Positions 1 through 12,167 of a stretch of 64,000 nt of DNA are shown here, one piece after another. Source of the stretch: Seiridium cupressi (taxonomy: Eukaryota; Ascomycota; Sordariomycetes; Amphisphaeriales; Sporocadaceae); the NCBI GenBank assembly GCA_036674765.1, contig JARVKI010000058.1, positions 124,001 to 188,000 of the forward strand. The letters run 5' to 3'. Position numbers and translations under genes: made by a program. The notes beneath the pieces were generated by a model. It ran no database searches and had not been told where the DNA came from. It was given only the letters and a program-made list of their open reading frames with translations. Numbering within the stretch: the stretch's first letter is position 1; each line of letters opens with the position of its first letter.

Positions 1-159
1 TTTTGCCATGGAACGGACGGCCTTCTGCTGAGCTTGAGCGTATTTCTCAATCTCACGCTTGATCTGCTTGGCAGACTGGATCTCACCAGGGTGGGCAAGG
101 GCACCACCGAGAATAGAGGAGAATGCCAAAGAGGCGGCAATGTTCTTGAAGTTAACCAT
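1..159 (-). CDS. Secreted intradiol-dioxygenase-like protein, N-terminal fragment
   Basis: The minus strand opens with ATG at 159 and stays open for 53 codons to the window edge. The protein begins MVNFKNIAASLAFSSILGGA, a short polar start followed by a hydrophobic core and an ALAHPGE junction, so a secretory signal peptide is likely. HPGE directly after the cleavage site, then a lysine- and glutamate-rich stretch (KREIEKYAQAQQKAVRS), is the usual start of fungal extracellular intradiol ring-cleavage dioxygenase-like proteins. Those bind non-haem iron and open catechol-type rings outside the cell. The catalytic domain lies beyond the window, so the family call rests on the leader and its first 30 residues only. 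An unrelated secreted protein remains possible. Confidence 0.55.
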   Translation of the reverse strand, partial: MVNFKNIAASLAFSSILGGALAHPGEIQSAKQIKREIEKYAQAQQKAVRSMAK

Positions 160-2276
160 ATTGGGCAAACGAAAGACTTTCTTCTACTTGAGAATCGAAA
201 CGGATGTATTGGAGTCCTTCCAAAGAGTGCAGGACCTTGACAGGAACCAATTCCGTGGAGGACGGCTGGGAAACCTCAGCTCTTATATCCAAGTTCTGAA
301 TCACAGAACTAGCTGGTATAACTCATTGTTTTCTTTTGCGTTAGGGGACTTCTCCTATCCGCAGCCAAGCTGTGTTGCACTTACTGCCAATGAGCATATT
401 GGGATTAACAACCACCGTCCTTTCCAAGTAAGTCTTGGCCGCCAGCCATGCTCGCGCAATAGGCAATGTCAAGACGTGCTTTGCGGGGTCCAACAGTTGA
501 CGCATCCCATATAAAGCCGATACCTTGATTATAGCAACGGCAGCTATTGGAATACTGTCATCCGAATCCCGAGTGATCTCATTCATCAAAAGGCTAAAAG
601 GCTATGTTTCCCACCTTACAGAAGTGGTTAGCGCCTGGCTATAACATGTGTTGACCCCAGGAATTGAGGCTCCAAGGTCGTAGTCGATGGATCAATTGCA
701 TTGCTTAGCGGTAACTGCAAGGGTATAAGCAACGAGTCTTAATTTGTGCTTTTTAGTTAAGACTCATTCTGCACACAAGCCAAGTCGACATGGCGAAGTG
801 ATTTACAACGACGGGCAAACTGTTCGCTCAGAAAGTCTGGAGCTAAAGATCATGCATCCACTCGATTTACGGCAAGGCGAGGCAGGCCAAGCGATTTCAG
901 AACATCAAGTCCCTTCGCAAAGGTGCGGCCCAGGACCTGACAGCAGAACTCAATCTTGAGCCCCAGGGGACAGTTTCGGGACGGAGCTTCTCTTCAACGG
1001 TTTCTTGGCTTTGGGTCGACCTACTCGATGCGGCAGCGGGAAATGGGAGACTTACGCAAGCCTCGAGCTCTTTGCAGGGGTCTAGGCGTGCCAAGCGAAA
1101 CATAGTCACCTTCGGGAACTAGACGATGGCTAGGCGTGCAGTGCAATACCGGGAAGCCGATTGGGTCGGCTGCCTGCTGAGGAGGGCCCCCGTATATAAT
1201 GAGCATGAGTCTAGACAAATACTCTGGCCGCCGGGCAAAGCGGCATTGCTGCACAGCATGTCGCTACGACGAAGCCTCCGGCTTGGCCATGTCTGCCTGA
1301 ATCCAAGTGTAATGAAAACCTCTTCACCTACCGGCTCTGGCAGTTTCCTCAGTCGACGTGTGAGGCATGTTGTACTAACCTCAGGCGTCATTTTGCGTAA
1401 TGCTTTCGAGTAATTTCGATGAAGGCGGACCCAGCCTCTCACCAGAACGCCACAGTTCTCATTTCCGAAAGCTCGGTTTTCAAAAACCTGCATTGTGAGA
1501 TGGACACCAAGCTGTAAGAAATATAAGACCAAGAGACCCAGGAAGTCCTGTATCATCCTATATGGAAGGGAAAGTGAGAACTCGGCGTTGGTAGCTTCGT
1601 GGATCAAAATTGTTCTTCCAAGCCTTGACGATTTTATTTTTCAGCGCGACACGCAATAGTGTATTTGATCGGCATCATTCATAGTAACAGATAGCCATCA
1701 GCAGTTGAAGTGCAGGATTTTGACTGTGCTGAAAGTGGATGATCGTGGCTGCAATGAATAGGGGTGACTGATCACGAAACTTAATTTGTTCGCTTACCAA
1801 ACAGGAATCGATACGGTGAGGCAAACTGACCATGATAAGACAAGATCAAAGCCGCTCGTGGCCGGCCCGGATATGTAGTTCAAGACTTGGTCCACACTTG
1901 TCTCCTCAACTGCCGTGTAAGCTACAGATGTCACTACAATGTAGCTTGGTTGGTGTATGGGTTAGATGTTCGCTGGCGTCTGGAGCGAATGCTGTGAGAA
2001 CACGACTCTAGAGTCTCGAATGTGTAGTTGAGGATGGTGATTCAATATCAACAGGTATCAAGACGGTGATAATGCCCACATATTGCATGGTACCTGCGTT
2101 TCTTGAGCTTATTGGCGTCCTATAATTTTGGAGCCACGGAGGGTCCCCGAGCCATAAAACACACTCGCTAAGATATATCTGCTGTCTTCGGACAGCAACC
2201 TGAATCCTTACATGATAGACGCTTATATTTCTACATTGATGTATCCAGCTTTGATCATCCCTCTCCAGTCTCTGGC
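160..2276. other. Intergenic, no supported gene
   Basis: About 2.1 kb between two minus-strand genes: promoter of the dioxygenase-like gene and downstream region of the HECT gene. Several open frames of 60-160 codons occur on both strands, the longest on the minus strand at 1119-1607. None shows a recognisable domain, a signal peptide or fungal-style splice joins. No repeat or RNA gene was seen. Confidence 0.6.
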
Positions 2277-5200
2277 TTACGCAAACCCAAATCCCTGCGC
2301 GTTCTCCAGAGCCATCCCCAACCTCTCCTTCAGCACTTCCTTGTCTCTGTACTCGGGCAGGAGCAGAGTGCCGTAACACGTATAGGCAGTAGGTAGATGC
2401 CCGTTCTCGCCTTCCTCGGCACCGTTGCGCTGGACCACGAACTGCACATTCCGCATACCGCCAACGGGCACACGATCGCTCGCCGTCACGAATTCGAGTA
2501 GCTTGCGCTTCATACGGTCGTCGTAGCGCTTGACGATGCTCCAAAAGTCGCGCACAGTGCGGTGCGAGGCATCCCAGCCAACGTAACGTGCAGCGCGCCG
2601 GAGCTCTGCAATGTCGATCTCCTGGGTTCCTTCGACAATGGACTGCAGGAGCGGCGGCGTGAAGAGCTGTAAAGATTTGGCGTTGAGGCAGGTCCTGAAC
2701 CCACGAGCGAATGCCTCATACTGGGGTGCAATGCTGACATCGGTGAGATACCGAATATAGTCACTCACATAGGCTTCACGGTTATCAGCAGTCACAAGAG
2801 GAGCATCCTCGGGGTTGTCCGATGCGAGGGATTCGGCTGACGAGAAGCGAGAAAATTGCGGCCAGGAAATACGCTTGGATGATTCCATTTGACGAGAAAC
2901 AGGCTGGCCAAACGTATCAATGGAGAACTCATAGGTGCGTGCGAATATGTCTTCCACTGCACCATCTGTTTCATCCCACTCAAGGAGGGTCGTTAAACCG
3001 TTGGCAAGGTCTGGCCAACCGTCTGCGATATGGTGCAGTTCGGTGACAGGTTCGCTGAGTAGCTTCATATATAAGGCTTTGGGAAATGTTATAGGAAGTG
3101 TCAGGCCGTTGAACACAGCCAGTGAGATGAGCAGTCCCACAAGCTCAAATTTCCATTCCGGCTGCAACGAGCCGGGCTGGAACCATGTCATCCGAGTTCT
3201 GTCATCGACTGTGAAGGCGCCATAGTCCGGGTTCAGAGCTTCGGCAATGGCTAGCCTGAAGAACTCCTGCTGAACACCCCCCGAGTCGAACCCTTCTTCT
3301 CCGGTATCCTCGCCGAGGTGCACTTTCAGGGGCCGTGAGAGTTCTCGCTCCTGCCTTCTCCATAGTTGGTCAAATGCGTCTCGTATGACGGTCTTCCGGC
3401 CAATATCCAATATGAGAAATTTCGCCGAAGCAATCTTGAGTAAGTCTTGAAGTACCCCCTTTTGGTGTTGATCCGTCACCAAGCTTTCCGGGGCGACTAT
3501 GGCGCTGATTCGCGTCTGGAGTGAGCTGGACTCTTCGTAGGCGCGACTCATGCGCGAGAAGTTGATTGCACGAAAATACGAGACCAAGGATGAGGGATGG
3601 AAGATGAACGGATAATCTAACAAATGGGCCTTCTGTTTCGTAGTGTCAAACGTTAACCAGGTGACGGGCATTTCAATAGAGTCCAGACGATCGCCGAAGT
3701 ACTCGGTACGAAACACAGCATCTCCAAGAAGGAGGGACTTTCGTTTTTGGTCTAACAGAGGTCAGCTGCCCGCCTTCAAAGAGGTCATCAAAGTATTATG
3801 ATTGCCGACTTACGCATGGCCGCAATGAGCGAAAGGGCACCGCCAAAAGGGCCATCTCCAGGAACATCTGGTCTCCCCTGCCATTCATTGAGCATGATGG
3901 TGCGAGCCCAGTCGAGGAGCAAAATCGGAACCCGTTTCTCGTGTAACTCCCGGTCAGCGTAGGGCAGGCTTATGGACGATTGAGTCTCTCTTCCCGGCTC
4001 TAGATGTGAAAGGAGCACATCGAGGACATCTTTGCTTTCTTTTGCATCTTCCGAATCTACGTCTAGCTCGGCTAGCCCGTCAAAGTACTTGCGTGTCGGA
4101 ATGGCCGCCAGGACTCTCCTGGCTAGTCGAATGGCCATGTCATCCGTAAATGCATCCTCGTATTGTAGACAGAGAGACGAGGGCTGTCGAGCTACCGCTC
4201 CGGATTCCGATAGAGTCAGTCCTCGGGACCTAATCCTCGACATGTCGAACAGCTGTGATGAATCTTCTACCAAGGGTGCTGCCGCTACAAGGGCATGTAA
4301 ACACACGGACAACAAGGAACCAGCTTCTTCATTTGACATTGGCCTCATATGCTTCGAGAAGAGGTTGGCAGTAGGTACGTGTGCCGACCTCAGGGCGTTT
4401 GGCGGAGCGAAAAGATTCGCAGAAGCTTGCCACAGACTATCAAATACTAGAGTCGGTGCAGCTCTTGTCATGCGCAACATGTGATACCAGAGTGTCTGCG
4501 AGTCGATCAGGCCATCTTGTGTTGTGAAGGATGCGAGAATGGCAAACGGGTCGCTCAGAACATTGAAAATGCTTTGCTCAACGAACAATTTCCATTCTAG
4601 CTTCAAGTGGCGCGGATATGGGGTTGCAGAACATCTCCGCCTCTTCCAAGCTTTTAGGGCGATAGAGCTTTTGGAAGCGCTGGGGAGGATATGTGGTTCA
4701 AGCAGGTGGGTTTCCGTTGTTCCGTCTTGTTGCAGGACATCACAGAGGAAGTCAACTACTTGGGTGTTCAGCCGCGATATAGACTGTGGAAGAACATCTG
4801 CGTCAGATATTGCATCCAGGGTCTCTTGATCCTGATCCACGCGAGGCTGGCTCGAATTACTCTGTTTATCTGATGTGACGACCGACTCACCAGTCGAAAT
4901 TGACCTGTAAAGCTTTGCGGGACTTGGCGGTTCGTGAACCGCCCGATCAGAGCCGTACTGTTCAGAAAGCGGCTTTTGCTCCTCGTATACACCATTAGTG
5001 AGTTGCCCGCTTGGCCATCGAGGGGCTGTACCCGAAGGGGTTTTGGTCAGGCTTTTGGCAGGCTTGTTGACCTTCGATGTCAACGGAAGTGGAGTAACCG
5101 GAACATGGATGCTCTCATCCAGGCGAACTTGAGGTATATGATCCACCGATAGCGATTTAGCCTTTGACGATGTCCGAACCCGGGCACTCGACGTTGTTCT

Positions 5201-6259
5201 TGGCTGGGTTGGGTGAATGCTACCATTAGCATTGCCGTTTAATTGTGGAGCCTTTTGTCGTGAATCTGCTATGGTATCTGTTTCAACTCTTGGCAATGAA
5301 TTTGATGCGCTCTGCTGCTCATGATCTCCGTCGTGACTTTCAGAAGCAACCATATCCTCAAGATCACCAGAAGATGAAGATGCTACAAAGAGGTCATCCT
5401 CGGACTCTTCTGCCGTCGACAAGCCAGCCCCAGCATTGGCCCTATTCCGGTTCTCCAAGGCGGCGGAGGCTTTCTCAGATATAGCATCTATGTTGTGTGG
5501 CGCTAACCACTCCACCATCTTGAAGGCGACGGTGCCGAACACATTCGCCGCAAAGGAGCGGTAATCTTTACGGACGGGTCGTTCGTTGATGGATACCTTG
5601 AGCCCCGCATCGTATGCCGACGATGAGCCATGTTCGGCGTTTGGGCCGTCTCTTGAAGTACTCCGCTGGTGTGTACAAAAAGGCTTACTTGATGGGCCTG
5701 ATCTCGCTGTCGCACTCTCTGTGTTTGTCGGCAAGTGGCCCTGAATTCTCTCTCTCTCCTCGACTGATATCAGTCGTGTGCCTCCATTTGTCCTCTTGAC
5801 CATTCTACGACTGTCGCCTAGTTCGTTCCTCGTTACACGTGGTTTGGGCCCGAAGATCAGGGGCTTAATTGCATCGGCGGGACCTCTTCGAGAATCGAGG
5901 TTAGGGCATAGGTACTGCTCTGGGTTGTCCTGGCTCGCCAAGTGAACGGCCAAGGTTCGCGCACTCATTGGACTATATCGCCGTATGGGGGCCTTCCCGG
6001 CCAATCGTCTTCGGCAGCTGAAGCATGATGCGGTCGGGCAATCTTCGCTGCCACAGCCATATCTGAGCTGGTATATGAACTTCTCCACGAGTAGCTGCAG
6101 ATTGTGACGGCGAGTGGCGCGATGTATTGAGTATACTCTCCTCGGGTTTTCAATTTCCACCACTAACTCGCTCAACTCGGACGGTGCATCGTGTGGTAGT
6201 CGAGGAAAGGGCACCTCTTCCCAAAGCGCAGCTAAGATTTCAGCGTCGAGGGTCGCCAT
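2277..6259 (-). CDS. HECT-type E3 ubiquitin ligase with N-terminal AZUL zinc finger
   Basis: Two exons, 6259-3814 and 3751-2277, separated by a 62-bp intron (GTAAGT donor, TTAG acceptor), give 1306 residues. Residues about 50-115 contain a cysteine cluster (GCGSEDCPTASCFSCRRR, then YLCPNL) that matches the AZUL zinc finger found in UBE3A. Residues about 130-560 are low-complexity and Ser/Thr-rich. The last 350 residues form a HECT domain: a GFDSGGVQQEFF segment, a long N-lobe, and the C-lobe AYTCYGTLLLPEY with the thioester cysteine near residue 1274. HECT ligases accept ubiquitin from an E2 on this cysteine and pass it to substrates. The closest known architecture is UBE3A / fungal Hul4-like; the substrate cannot be inferred. 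Length and catalytic residues look intact. Confidence 0.9.
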
Positions 6260-7631
6260 GTCCGGGGCCGCGAGTACTGCTCCAAGTTACTCTAGTCATA
6301 GCATTGAGGCTTGACAAACCAGGCTGGTCGATGACCGTAGCGTACACGGTGGTGTTGGAGAAAGTGTCTGGTAATGACTGAGTGATGTGCTGATCACGCC
6401 GGGGACGGCACCCGATGTGGCACAGGTCTTGGTTCAAGTGTTGACCAGTCTTCTCGGCGTACTCCTCGCTGGCTAATGGAGTGAAGAGAATAGAGGTGGA
6501 GAAGATCAAAAAGGCAGAACCAGGGGAATTTACTTGGAAGAATCAGGCCATGGAGTATACAAGGTGGGAGGCTGAGAAGCTTCGTGTAATAATTGTCAAC
6601 TAACTAGCTGTCGCGATTGATGCGCCGGCCAGCCGGGTTTGGGTCATTCAAGATCCCGGGCAGTGCCTCGCGCTGCAGCACGGCCGTTTTCCAGCGGATG
6701 CTTCTGGGGCTCCACTGCTGATAACTCCAAGTCGCCGTCATCCTAGTCGAGGGTAGTCATTTATTAGTCGATGCTGCGACCAAGTACTCGCCCAAGTACC
6801 GGTCTCTGCTTCGTCCTCAGCATCAGCCTACTATTAATATGCCGCCACTTCCCTCCCTATGACTCGGTTCCTTGCCTTCGATACATAGGATACCCGCTGC
6901 AGCGTGGATGACTACATCACCCAGGTCGGGCATCAGATGAGTCTGACATACACACAGTGTTATTGTCAGAGGTCATCTTATTTTACTCCTCCATGTCTTG
7001 CCTCTGGTCGTGCTCACAGTTGTAAATGACAGTAGTGGCAGCCGGGACCGCAAGCAGCAGTAACAGCACCCGTACTCGGGCAGCCGCATTTGAACCGCTG
7101 GGCTCTGCCTTATGGTCCCAACTAGCATCGCCAAGCACGAGCCCTGGCATTGCCCTGACGTATTATGCCTGATAATGATAAATCTTCGAATACCCCACCA
7201 CACGCCACCTGACGGAATTTTTGTGAATGGGCTCCGATGGCTGTTTGGTACAGCAGAATTTCTAGTATCCGACGAATCTGCGGAACATCTTTTCCTTGCT
7301 TGGAAGTTGACTTTGGCCCATTTTGTCACCACCGCAGAATAGTCTGGACCCAAGCCGAGTTTTACTAATCCTCTCTCTCTGGAGCGTTGTGGTTCACTGA
7401 GGCACTCAAACCCACAGCAGATTAAACCGCCGCCTTTTAAGTGCGGCTCCCCCTCGTACCCCTCGCATATAACCTCAGACAAACCGCCCAATCTGCCTTG
7501 AGGGGACAAACGTGATTCCATCGTTGAGCTGTGGCCCTTTTCACCATTCACATTAGCTGGCTTGTCAAGCCCTTCGACGATCACTTTTGCGTGTGTGATC
7601 AATCGTGAGGCGCTCCGCAGAATCAGTCACA
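6260..7631. promoter_or_regulatory. Divergent intergenic region between HECT ligase and REI1
   Basis: 1.4 kb between two genes transcribed away from each other, so it should hold both promoters. A 209-codon minus-strand open frame (6973-7602) lies within the REI1 upstream region but has no recognisable features. I see no binding site strong enough to name. Confidence 0.5.
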
Positions 7632-9362
7632 ATGGCTTCCATCGCTGGAAGTCGCAGTGCCGCCGCAGGCTTCCCAGCAAAGAACGACGCATCTTCACAT
7701 CAGTATACCTGCAATACTTGTCAGGTGGCTTTCCGCCTCGCCGATACTCAGAAGGGACACATGAAAAGCGACTGGCAGTAAGTTAAATGTTGTTAAGTCC
7801 AGCGGCCTCTAATCCAAGCTCCTGTCGCTGACATATGCCTCACATATAGTCGGTATAACCTCAAACGCCGTGTCGCATCGCTCCCTCCCATTTCCTCAGA
7901 AGTCTTCACTGAGAAGGTATTGCAAGCCCGAGCTGCCACTACTGCCGAAGCCGACCGCGCAGGTTTCCAACAAGTTTGTGACGTCTGTCAGCGCACATAT
8001 TTCAGCGAGAATTCGTACAGAAATCACATTGCGAGCCGCCAGCACAAGGCGAAAGAGGTGGCCATGCAGCAAAAGGCGGATGGCAGCATTGCTGGTGATG
8101 ATGCCGCGAGCACCATCGTGAGTTCGACCTTTTCGTTGGGCGAACCTCTGCCAAAAGAGTTAGTTGACTCGGAGGCCGAGGATGAGTTCAGCGAAGTGGT
8201 CGAGGGTCTTAAGAAGACGAAACTCGATGAGAGGCCTTCCCCAGTCAAGCGCCCATCACACCCACACCCATCAGCTGAGGCCCAGCACTCCAGAGAGCAT
8301 CCTATCTCCGAGTCCTCGAGCCAGCCTGTTTCAAGCACCGCTACACCAGTTCATACCTTGACACTGAAGTCATGCCTGTTCTGCAACTACGACTCTCCTA
8401 CCGTCGCCCTGAGTGTCGTGCACATGGAGAGGATACATGGCATGTTCATTCCGGAGAAGCAGTATCTCGTTGATCTCGAGGGTTTACTCAAATCACTGCA
8501 AGAACGCATCCAGGAGCTCAATGAATGTCTGTACTGTGGCAAGATGAAGAACAACGCTTTTGCAGTGCAAACTCACATGCGGGACAAGGGCCACTGCAAA
8601 ATTCCCTTCACGACCGAGGATGAGCAGCTTGAGATTGGCGAGTTCTATGACTTCCGCAGCACCTACTCTGACGACGAGGACTCCGAGGATGAGGAGGAGA
8701 ATGGCAAAGCAGTTGGCGGTGCCAAGCTCGGCGGTAAGCGGCAAACCAAGGCAGTTGACGAGGGTGGTGATGAGATTATGGAGGAAGATGGTTGGGAGAC
8801 GGACAGTTCAGCTTCATCATGCGACTCTGATGAGCTAACGTCCATCCCTGTCGACATCCATCTCCACCAGTACGAGCGGCTAGACAAGCACCCTCATCAC
8901 TCGTCGCATGATCCTCGTCACCACCACCAGATGGATGGCTGGCACTCACACGCCCACAAACATCGTGCCGTCTTTTACGATGACACGCAACTTCACCTGC
9001 CCTCCGGCAAGGCTGTTGGTCACCGATCACTCAACAAGTACTATCGGCAGAACCTGCACAGCCATCCTTCGCCTGAAGAGCGTGCTGAAAGATTGGCCAT
9101 CGAGGCTGGCAGTGACGATATGGAAGTTGACAGCGATGACAACCAGGTGGCTACCCGTCAAGAGCGCGGACGCGACCGTGCATTGGTCAGCCGCGCAAAT
9201 GGTGGCATGGGCATGACTGGTGTCACAGACGAGAAGAGAAAGGAGGTTCGACGGGCAGAGCAACGGGCTCGCAAGCGGGAGCACAACGCCCAACGACGCA
9301 ACGAGTGGGCTCTGAACAAGCAACACAATCACCAGAAGTATTACAACTACCAAATTCTGTAG
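7632..9362 (+). CDS. REI1: REI1-like cytoplasmic 60S maturation factor (C2H2 zinc fingers)
   Basis: Exons 7632-7777 and 7850-9362 (72-bp intron, CACATATAG acceptor) encode 552 residues. The first exon carries a C2H2 finger, YTCNTCQVAF...HMKSDWH, and the splice restores SDWHRYNLKRRVASLPPIS, the REI1/ZNF622 hallmark. A second finger (CDVCQRTYF...HIASRQH) follows near residue 92, then paired fingers (CLFCNY... and CLYCGK...) near 224 and 274. An acidic run (DDEDSEDEEE) and a strongly basic arginine-rich C-terminus complete the family layout. In yeast, Rei1 acts in the cytosol on late pre-60S particles, promoting Arx1-Alb1 release and probing the polypeptide exit tunnel. The start ATG at 7632 is the only one giving the complete first finger. 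Confidence 0.92.
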
Positions 9363-9667
9363 ATTAGTAGTTGCACTTTGGTGGCCAGGAATGGGAGAAC
9401 GTCGAGTGGAATATTGTCCGCATGCAAAATTCGGACTCGCTCGTGGTCCACAGCAATGATATTAGCTGATGAGGAGACAATGTGAGTCACGTGGTGCTTA
9501 TGAAAGGTAGATTTCGAGAAGCATCAGCCTCAGAGAAACGAGTACGAGCGGTCCGGTATATAGAGCATGATCAATAGACCACTGTTTCGCAGGTAATCTT
9601 CATGGCACAATGTCATTTCACGTCGATTTCAATATGAGTTCAGAGAGATGCCGGAGTTGTATGAGTT
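9363..9667. other. Convergent 3' intergenic region
   Basis: 305 bp between the stop codons of REI1 (+) and the P450 gene (-). It should hold both 3' UTRs and poly(A) signals. No gene or repeat was seen. Confidence 0.6.
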
Positions 9668-11327
9668 CTACGTGACCTTCTCGAACCGGAGCCATAGTTG
9701 TCCACTCGTGGGATGTGCTGTGTATCCATCCGTCGGCTCTATTCCTTCGTCGTTCACAATATGGCTCGTATAGTTTGAGTAGATAGCAGCAATCACCAAC
9801 TTCATCTCGTGCATCGCAAAGTTGGACCCTAAACACATCCTACCTCCGCTGGAGAAGCCCCAAAACTGTCGATCCCGCTCTGTCCGTCCCCCTTCGTCTT
9901 CATCTGTACTCTGTAGCCATCGTGTGTGATCCCATGACTCGGGCTTAGGAAAGCATCCCTCGTCTCGATGTAGGTTATAGACCGAGGCCGAGATTCGGAC
10001 GCCACCGGGGATTTGGTAGGGTCCTATGCGGCACGAAGGTAACGGTGTGACACGGGGTTCAGGCCCGCCGGCTGGGGCGTAGCGCCTCACTGTCTCCGTG
10101 ATCACGGCATGAAGCATCGGTAGACTATCTAGCTGTTTGGGGTCAGGAATAGTGGCTCTACTCTCTTCCAGGCGCATATCCGGCTTCAGGGACAGAAGCT
10201 CGGCGCGCAAGTCACGCTGCAGGTCTGGCGATCGAGAAAGATGCCATGCCAGATAGGTAAGCGCGACTCCGGTCGTCTCTTGCCCTGCAAGAATATGGTC
10301 GAATACTTCTGAAGCAATAGAAAGCTTCGATTGCCGGATTGTGGTTGAGTAAATCGGCGAGTTGGCACCATTTGCCACGGACTCCTTTTCGATGCCGGAG
10401 AGTATGGAGCGAAGCACCACAGGATCATCTGCTGTGTTCCTAGAGTCTGTCTTCGCCTCTTCCAGAACGGCCAGAGCAGAATCGCAATGTTTCTCGCACC
10501 ATGATTCAAGCTCTTTGTTCGCGGCAGCTACCCATGACGGCGTCAAATTCAACCCCAGGAACCGGAGAGCCCTCGAGATGCGAGGCAGCTCTTGGTCAAA
10601 GAAGCCGTAACCTTTTCTGACCTTGTACAACTCCTGCCAATGGTCTCGATATGTCTTCTGCTGGATAAAGTTGGAACCATCTCGTATGCCGAAACAGTAG
10701 GCAGTAATGGAATCCATTGCCGTGGCAGCAAATAGGGAGTGCACGTCAATGCCGTGAGGGTCTTGGCTCTGATGAGTCGAAGCCTCGAGCAACGGGAGCA
10801 GTCTGGTATTCAGAATCCTATCGCTCTGGGCAGCAAGTGATGCAGACGAGTGGATGAAAGACTTGGAATAGACATTGGAAACCATGCGCTTCCTCAGCGA
10901 ATGATGTTTGGCCTCCAGCGACGAGAAAGCGCAAGGAACTCTAGATCTCGTCAGCTTTCTGCCAACACGATGTATACTTGTGTGCCGCTCACCCGAAGTT
11001 ATTGAAGACGGAATACCACTCATGCTTGTCGAATCCTCCCTGATAGACGGTTTTGACCGACTCTACATCATTGATTGATACCTCATTAGGCCCGAGCCGG
11101 ACAATGGGGCCATGCTCTTGATGCGCTTCGTATAAAGCCTTGTTCTCTCGGCTCTGGAACCTGATCCATAAAATCCACGAAGGGGAAACCGAGGAGGACC
11201 AATGTGCATTGGGGATCTTTGCCAGGGGTGAAAATATGACTGGATAAAGTATGTATCTGTACAAAATCGCGGCTGCCAACAAGAGCGTAGCCGTGGCCAC
11301 GATGCCACCGCTATCGAATTGGCCCAT
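9668..11327 (-). CDS. Cytochrome P450 monooxygenase
   Basis: Exons 11327-10993 and 10940-9668, joined across a 52-bp intron (GTGAGC...CTAG), give 535 residues. Residues 8-35 form a hydrophobic ER anchor. The splice gives NNFGVPCAFSSLEAKHHSLR, the usual sequence before the P450 C-helix. The oxygen-binding I-helix motif AGQETTG, the K-helix ETVRR (ExxR) and the haem loop FSSGGRMCLG, with the cysteine ligand near residue 481, are all intact. It would be a membrane-bound monooxygenase fed electrons by the NADPH-P450 reductase. The substrate is unknown. No polyketide, peptide or terpene synthase lies nearby, so there is no evidence for a secondary-metabolite cluster. The next gene upstream is the divergent F-box gene. 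Confidence 0.93.
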
Positions 11328-12167
11328 GTCGGACGGAGTACATTTGCATGTATTGCAGTATCAGGCTCGCCCTGCCCCAATCTGACCGCACAGGTTGGGA
11401 CTCCAGTGGCCACTACAACAGTGTGGGGCTGCTGCCTCTGGCGCTATCGTACTGCATCACTGCTAGCAGGGCTGTCTAAGATAATGTGTCTCATAGCGAG
11501 CAATGGCTACGAGGATCTCGCAGGTGTCAGCACATGTAATCAAGGACACCTTATGGTAGGAAATACTTGTGCTGTTCAGTCGAAAAGATCAACATAGATA
11601 AAATAACAGGTTGTATTGTATTCTGAGTCTGACCTTGAGACTATGTCCTCTCTCCTGTTCTTGTGCTTATTGGCCATGCAAATTTCAATTAGCCTCTGTG
11701 GGGCAGGGCTGGGGGCAGGGGTAGAGGCCATCGAGGGTATGGAAAAGTGAGTCAATGGATGTGGTTACCTGCATGCATAGTCCTCCTAATTCTAAGACGA
11801 TCGGTTCTTTCGATCCAAGCGCTACAAAAAGACATATCTGAAGTGCTTGGACAGGCCAAGGGTGTAGTGTGAGTCAGAGGCAAATTGATGACCTGATGAT
11901 GTCAGTTGCAGGTTCCACTAGAAAGTGACTCCTAGGCTCTGCCAGGTACACACACAAGAAAGCCCTTGTCGTTTGGACTACCCACGCTCAGTACGACCGA
12001 GGCATACAGTGTGTTGGGGTCCGACTTATATTCAGCGTCTTCGTCGTTGGTTTATATCCTGCCTTGGCCGAGCATCTCCCGCCGAATTGACACAATCAAG
12101 TCAACACAAATCAGCCATATCCCCACCCACTGTTAGAAGGGGTGTGTGTTTATACATATTATCAGTC
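11328..12167. promoter_or_regulatory. Divergent intergenic region between P450 and F-box gene
   Basis: 840 bp holding the promoters of two divergent genes. A GC-rich run at about 11700-11730 (ggggcagggctgggggcagg) and a CCGAGG hexamer near 11997 are visible. Neither is strong evidence of a specific regulator. An open frame runs into the F-box gene from 11925, but the family similarity starts only after the ATG at 12168. Confidence 0.45.

Noticed and set aside
1119..1607. 162-codon minus-strand frame upstream of the HECT gene's 3' end
   Set aside because: No domain, signal peptide or splice support; composition looks random and the plus strand is open over much of it.
6973..7602. 209-codon minus-strand frame in the HECT/REI1 intergenic region
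   Set aside because: No recognisable motif; it lies over the expected REI1 promoter and 5' UTR and contains scattered cysteines typical of a chance frame.
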